Shown: positions 59,803-64,000 of the stretch, in pieces | Layout of the letters: every line of letters starts with the position of its first letter | Numbering within the stretch: position 1 is the first letter of the stretch | Assembly (NCBI GenBank): GCA_015223225.1 | Contig: JADFCQ010000003.1 | Coordinates: forward strand, 434,001-498,000 | Reading direction: 5' to 3' | DNA length: 64,000 nt | DNA from: Acetobacteraceae bacterium H6797 | GTDB lineage: Bacteria > Pseudomonadota > Alphaproteobacteria > Acetobacterales > Acetobacteraceae | Made by a program: the position numbers and the translations under genes | The notes under the pieces: model-generated | Seen by the model: the letters and a program-made list of their open reading frames with translations, nothing else | Database searches by the model: none | What the model was told of the DNA's origin: nothing

Positions 59803-61788
59803 ATGCGTGGAGGCCAGGTCCTTTGGGGTCAGATTGCTGTCGTCTTCACCATCATCGTGGTGACGACCTGGACGGCGACGCAATGGACGGCCTGGCGGCT
59901 CGGCTTTCAGGCGCAACTCGGCGAACCCTGGTTCGAGCTGGCGGGCTGGCCAATTTACTACCCGCCCGCGCTCTTCTGGTGGTGGTACTTCTACGACGCC
60001 TATGCGCCGGAGGTGTTCGCCACAGGCGGGATCATCGCCGCGTCGGGCGGTTTCATCGCCATCGCCGTCGCCATCGCCATGTCCGTACGCCGGGCCCGGG
60101 AGGCGAAGAATGTCGCGACCTACGGTTCCGCTCGTTGGGCTGAGATAGCCGAGGTCAAAGCGGCCGGATTGCTTGGACCCGACGGCGTCGTGCTCGGCCG
60201 CTACGACCACGAATATCTGCGGCACGATGGACCCGAGCATGTGCTGTGCTTTGCCCCGACGCGATCCGGCAAGGGCGTCGGCCTTGTCGTACCCTCGCTT
60301 CTGACCTGGCCGGGATCAGCGATCGTCCACGACATCAAGGGAGAAAACTGGCAGCTCACCGGTGGCTTCCGTGCCAGGCACGGCCGCGTATTGCTGTTCG
60401 ATCCGACTAATCCGAAGTCGTCGGCCTACAATCCCTTGCTCGAGGTGCGCCGCGGCGAGTGGGAGGTCCGCGACGTGCAAAATATCGCCGACATCCTGGT
60501 CGATCCGGAAGGCTCGCTGGAGAAGCGGAACCACTGGGAGAAGACTAGCCACGCGCTGCTTGTCGGCGCCATCCTGCATGTCCTCTACGCTGAGGATGAC
60601 AAGACGCTCGCCGGCGTCGCCGCCTTCCTCTCCGATCCGCGGCGGCCGATCGAATCGACGCTCGCCGCCATGATGAAGACCGCTCATCTCGGCGAGGCGG
60701 GACCCCATCCCGTGATCGCCAGCGCGGCGCGCGAGCTGCTGAATAAGTCGGACAACGAACGCTCCGGCGTGCTGTCCACCGCCATGTCCTTCCTCGGCCT
60801 CTATCGCGATCCGGTCGTGGCCGAGGTGACACGGCGCTGCGACTGGCGGATCACCGACATGGTGGAAGGAAAGCGGCCGACCACCCTCTACCTCGTCGTG
60901 CCGCCTTCCGACATCAACCGCACCAAGCCGCTGATCCGCCTGATCCTCAATCAGGTCGGCCGGCGCCTGACCGAGGATCTGCAGGCCAAGGCAGGGCGTC
61001 ACCGGCTATTGCTGATGCTTGACGAGTTTCCGGCTCTGGGTCGCCTCGATTTCTTCGAGTCGGCGCTGGCCTTCATGGCGGGGTACGGGCTCAAGAGCTT
61101 CCTCATCGCCCAGTCGCTGAACCAGATCGAGAAGGCCTACGGCCCGAATAATTCAATCCTCGATAACTGCCATGTGCGCGTCAGCTTCGCCACGAACGAC
61201 GAGCGCACCGCCAAGCGCGTTTCCGACGCCTTGGGGACCGCGACCGAAATGAAGGCCATGAAGAACTATGCGGGGCACCGGCTCTCGCCATGGCTCGGCC
61301 ATCTGATGGTGTCGCGCTCGGAAACCGCCCGCCAGTTGATGACCCCTGGAGAAGTCATGCAGCTCCCGCCCACCGACGAAATCGTCATGGTCGCCGGGAC
61401 GCCGCCGATCCGCGCGAAGAAGGCCCGATACTATGAGGACAGCCGCTTCAAGGAGCGCATCCTCTCACCGCCCGCGCTGGTCAAGCCCGCGCAGGGGCGC
61501 GCGGACGACTGGAGCGGTCTGCCGGTCCCGACGCGCTCCGAGTCGATCGACGCGGTTGCCGCATCCATTCCATCCGATGAAGATCCGACCGAATCCGAAC
61601 GCCGACATCAGCCCGAGCTGAATCGCACGGCACTCCAGGAGAAGAAGGCTCCGATCGAAAACGAATTCGAGTTCGACCTTCCCGAAGAGCCAGATGAAGA
61701 AGCAGCGCAGAACCGCCGCATGACCCGCCTCATGCAGGGGGTCGCCCGTCAGGTATCGCTCGACCCCAATGACGGCATGGAGCTGTAG
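59803..61788 (+). CDS. traG: TraG/VirD4 coupling protein
   Basis: 661 residues. Two N-terminal transmembrane segments (about 6-28 and 65-98), Walker A FAPTRSGKGVGLV (about 149-161), Walker B LLLMLDEFPALGRLDF (about 401-416), with the QSLNQIEKAYG motif after it. C-terminal acidic tail. It is a hexameric inner-membrane ATPase that delivers the relaxase-DNA complex to the type IV secretion channel. It follows the relaxase gene by 148 bp. Confidence 0.94.
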   Translation: MRGGQVLWGQIAVVFTIIVVTTWTATQWTAWRLGFQAQLGEPWFELAGWPIYYPPALFWWWYFYDAYAPEVFATGGIIAASGGFIAIAVAIAMSVRRAREAKNVATYGSARWAEIAEVKAAGLLGPDGVVLGRYDHEYLRHDGPEHVLCFAPTRSGKGVGLVVPSLLTWPGSAIVHDIKGENWQLTGGFRARHGRVLLFDPTNPKSSAYNPLLEVRRGEWEVRDVQNIADILVDPEGSLEKRNHWEKTSHALLVGAILHVLYAEDDKTLAGVAAFLSDPRRPIESTLAAMMKTAHLGEAGPHPVIASAARELLNKSDNERSGVLSTAMSFLGLYRDPVVAEVTRRCDWRITDMVEGKRPTTLYLVVPPSDINRTKPLIRLILNQVGRRLTEDLQAKAGRHRLLLMLDEFPALGRLDFFESALAFMAGYGLKSFLIAQSLNQIEKAYGPNNSILDNCHVRVSFATNDERTAKRVSDALGTATEMKAMKNYAGHRLSPWLGHLMVSRSETARQLMTPGEVMQLPPTDEIVMVAGTPPIRAKKARYYEDSRFKERILSPPALVKPAQGRADDWSGLPVPTRSESIDAVAASIPSDEDPTESERRHQPELNRTALQEKKAPIENEFEFDLPEEPDEEAAQNRRMTRLMQGVARQVSLDPNDGMEL

Positions 61789-61793
61789 GAGTC

Positions 61794-62219
61794 TTGGTCG
61801 GACGAAAGAAAAAGGTGAAGGTCACGGTGTACCTCGACCCCGAGGTTATGACGCTGTTCACCGACTATGCCGCGCGCCGGGAGCAATCGCAGTCGATGAT
61901 TGCGGAGGCCGCGATCGCATCCTTCCTTTCACCGGATGATGCCGAGCGGCGTGAGGCCGTCGTTGCAAAGCGCCTCGATCAGCTCGACCGTCGATTGACG
62001 CGTATGGAGCGCGATGTCGGGATCTCGGTGGAAACTCTGGCTGTGTTCATCAAGTTCTGGTTGGCCACGACGCCGGCGCTGCCAGAGCCGGCAGCCCAGG
62101 CGGCGCGCGCCAAGGCCGGAGAGCGCTATGAGGCGTTCATAACCGCGCTGGGTCGACGGCTGGCGAGCGGACCAAAGCTTAGGCAGGAAGTATCGGACGA
62201 CATACCAGCCTCTGAATAG
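61794..62219 (+). CDS. CopG-like ribbon-helix-helix protein
   Basis: 141 residues, TTG start 5 bp after traG with GGAG close by. KKVKVTVYLDPEVMTLFTDYAARREQSQSMIAEAAIASFLS is a ribbon-helix-helix; the rest is helical and may contact the membrane (VETLAVFIKFWLATTPALP). In related ICEs this gene sits between traG and trbB. Here the following sequence is an unrelated transporter, so the usual trb operon is displaced or lost. Confidence 0.8.
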   Translation: MVGRKKKVKVTVYLDPEVMTLFTDYAARREQSQSMIAEAAIASFLSPDDAERREAVVAKRLDQLDRRLTRMERDVGISVETLAVFIKFWLATTPALPEPAAQAARAKAGERYEAFITALGRRLASGPKLRQEVSDDIPASE

Positions 62220-62307
62220 GTGACGTTGGTCCAGCAAATCTTCTCAATGTTCTGCGCAATTAGATCACCATGGTAGCAGCCCGGCCGCGCGATGATCGAT
62301 ATTGCAC

Positions 62308-63747
62308 TCATTCCGCGGGACCGGCCAAAGCTGCCGCGCCGCATGGCCGTTCATTCTTCCGATTGGCTGGCAGAATGAAAATCGCGGTCAGGACAAGGGC
62401 GAGCAGGTTCATGACTGCGGCGCCGATGAAGACCGCGCTCACCTGATGACTCATCAGCGCCGCACCGGTCAGTTGGGGATTGGTATTGGCGGCGAAGACA
62501 ACGATCAGCACGCTGAGACCGATGGAGCCGCCGAGCTGGTGGGCGACATTGACGAGCCCCGAGGCCGCGCCCTGGTCCCGGCCTTCCACGCCACGCACGC
62601 CGGACGTGGTCAGGGGCGCCATGGCGGCGCCATTGCCGATGCCGATGACCACCATCGGCAGGGCGAGCTGCCAGAATGATGCGTCGGCGCCCGCATTCGC
62701 CAACCAAAGCAGCCCGACGCTGATGAGAAGCAACGACCCCATAAGCATCGGAACCCCGCCGATTGCGCGAGTGACGCGAGGAATGGCCATCGCGGCGGCG
62801 AATTGAACCGCCGTCATGGGCAGAAAGCCCAGCCCGGCCTGAAACGCCGAATAGCCCAGTACGCGCTGCATAAGCTGCGTCCCGAAGAAGAAGAACGAAA
62901 CGATTGAGCCGACATAGAGCATCCGCGCCAGATAGGCGGCGGAGCGTTCGCGGCTGCGCAAGAGGCGTAGCGGCAGGACCGGAACGTCGACTCGGCTTTC
63001 ATGCCACAGGAAAAGCCCGAGGACTGCGACCGAGAGCACCAAAGCCGTAAGCGTGATCGGGTCAAGCCACCCGGCTTCAGCGGCGTTGACCAGTCCATAG
63101 ACCAGCAGCCCAACGCCCACGGTCGACGTGATAGCTCCCATCAGGTCGAACTTGCCTCTCGTGGGCGCATTTTCTGGAATGTAACGCGCAACGGCGAATA
63201 CCAAGGCGATGCCGATCGGAATGTTCACCAGAAAGCCGATCCGCCAGGACAACAGGCCTGCGAAGATTCCGCCGAGCACCAGGCCGAGGCTCGCGCCCGC
63301 ACCGGCGACGACCGAATACCAGGCCAATGCGCGAGTGCGCTCAGCACCTTCGGAAAAGGTGGTCGAGATGATGGCCAGCACGCTCGGCGCTAGGATCGAT
63401 GCCCCGAGCCCTTGGACGGCCCGGGCCGCGATCAGCTCGTAGGGCGATTGAGAAATGCCGATGACTAGGGACGCGAGCGTAAACAGCACGACGCCGATCT
63501 GCAGAACTCGCCGGCGGCCGAACGTGTCGCCAAGCCGGGCAGAAAGCAGAAGGAACCCGCCGAAGCAGAGCAGGTAGGCGTTCTGAACCCAGGTCTGCAT
63601 CACGGGGCTCATATTCATCGTTTTGCCGATCTCCGGCATGCCCGTGTAGACAATGGAAAGATCGAGCAGGATCATCAGATAGGCGGTCAGCACAACGCCA
63701 AGAATCGTGTTGGGGCTGGCAGACCGCGGAGCGCGGTCGAATGTCAT
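62308..63747 (-). CDS. DHA2-type MFS drug efflux transporter
   Basis: 479 residues, about 14 transmembrane segments. Motif A ARLGDTFGRRRVLQ (about 70-83), motif C region SVVAGAGASLGLVLGGIF (about 144-161), and the TM1 motif LDLSIVYTGMPEIG (about 28-41) mark the QacA/EmrB-like 14-TM family, exporting drugs or toxic metabolites by proton antiport. On the minus strand in the ICE core it is a cargo insertion. An upstream gene in the same orientation (ending at 63884) may be its regulator. Confidence 0.88.
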   Translation of the reverse strand: MTFDRAPRSASPNTILGVVLTAYLMILLDLSIVYTGMPEIGKTMNMSPVMQTWVQNAYLLCFGGFLLLSARLGDTFGRRRVLQIGVVLFTLASLVIGISQSPYELIAARAVQGLGASILAPSVLAIISTTFSEGAERTRALAWYSVVAGAGASLGLVLGGIFAGLLSWRIGFLVNIPIGIALVFAVARYIPENAPTRGKFDLMGAITSTVGVGLLVYGLVNAAEAGWLDPITLTALVLSVAVLGLFLWHESRVDVPVLPLRLLRSRERSAAYLARMLYVGSIVSFFFFGTQLMQRVLGYSAFQAGLGFLPMTAVQFAAAMAIPRVTRAIGGVPMLMGSLLLISVGLLWLANAGADASFWQLALPMVVIGIGNGAAMAPLTTSGVRGVEGRDQGAASGLVNVAHQLGGSIGLSVLIVVFAANTNPQLTGAALMSHQVSAVFIGAAVMNLLALVLTAIFILPANRKNERPCGAAALAGPAE

Positions 63748-63883
63748 CGGATAGCTTTCATTGGTCAGGTCTTTCCAGCATCGCCGGACGTGACGCCAAT
63801 GTAGGCTCCCTCAACTATGTTGATTAGCAGGCATTATCGGCATGAGCCGTTAAGCAGGACTAACAAGTAGCAGGGCAAAGGCT

Positions 63884-64000
63884 CTACGCCCGTCGTTCAA
63901 ATCCCGTCCTGATGTTTTCCAAGTCCGCCACGATCCGCGCCGGCTCACTATCGAGGGGCATATTCGGCAAGTCGCGCGCGCCATCCAGCGCGTCTGGAGG
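63884..64000 (-). CDS. C-terminal fragment of gene upstream of the MFS transporter
   Basis: 38 codons then TAG, cut by the right edge: PPDALDGARDLPNMPLDSEP, then ARIVADLENIRTGFERRA. Charged helical end with no family assignment. It runs in the same direction as the MFS gene, 136 bp upstream of it, so it could be a regulator or a member of the same cargo unit. Confidence 0.4.
   Translation of the reverse strand, partial: PPDALDGARDLPNMPLDSEPARIVADLENIRTGFERRA

Noticed and set aside
63888..63915. T-arm-like string CGTTCAAATCCC near the right edge, considered as the right att/tRNA
   Set aside because: The flanks do not pair as a T stem, the sequence differs from the left fragment, and it falls inside an open minus-strand frame.

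Overview
The window is GC-rich DNA from an alphaproteobacterium. The Bug-type solute-binding protein, amidase and acyl-CoA cluster at the left suggest a Roseomonas-like member of the Acetobacteraceae. The right two thirds is typical of integrative elements of Rhizobiales and sphingomonads. The taxonomic guess is inference.

Layout. (1) 1-9265: chromosomal carbon metabolism. There is a Tat-exported amidase, two crotonases, an IclR regulator, an ALDH7-type aldehyde dehydrogenase, an acyl-CoA synthetase and a periplasmic carboxylate-binding protein, then a small DUF6481 protein. (2) 9696-21137: a complete type I-E CRISPR-Cas locus (cas3, cse1, cse2, cas7, cas5, cas6e, cas1, cas2). It is followed by a leader and an array of 41 repeats and 40 spacers with an exact 61-bp period. 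(3) 21228 to the right edge: an integrative and conjugative element (ICE) whose left end lies 90 bp past the array. It begins with a 3' tRNA fragment (probable att site) and a tyrosine integrase. Cargo follows: an antitoxin/PIN pair, short-chain dehydrogenases, a MerR-controlled hydrolase, an acetoacetate decarboxylase-like protein, a DJ-1 protein, an I78 inhibitor, a GGDEF-EAL protein, a response regulator and a DmeR-DmeF Ni/Co efflux module. From 35069 comes the ICE core: ArdC, a ParB-like protein, a methylase-helicase giant, a Toprim primase, DUF2493, DUF736, a replication initiator, ParA, TraF, a lytic transglycosylase, a relaxase, the TraG coupling protein and a CopG-like protein. No trb mating-pore genes are in view. 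After the CopG gene there is a DHA2 MFS transporter, so the element continues beyond 64000.

Most interesting signals. (a) Four copies of a structured 5' leader sit before ardC, the ParB-like gene, a hypothetical gene and the methylase-helicase gene. In three of them the stem bases covary around an invariant AGAGG loop. The context matches the published radC RNA motif. (b) A probable excision switch at 51502-53434 resembles QseC/QseM/FseA/RdfS of ICEMlSymR7A. The FseA-like activator is split into two frames that join by a +1 shift at a CCTTTGG site. (c) A CGACTA...TAGTCG operator occurs in front of the QseC-like gene, the response regulator and the GGDEF-EAL gene, suggesting that the ICE switch and cargo signalling share a regulator. 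(d) Three 18-bp iterons lie inside the replication initiator gene. (e) Repeats upstream of the relaxase mark a probable oriT. (f) A structured cas3-cse1 spacer carries a mini-ORF with a perfect Shine-Dalgarno.

Function calls rest on motifs and remembered families. No database search was run.
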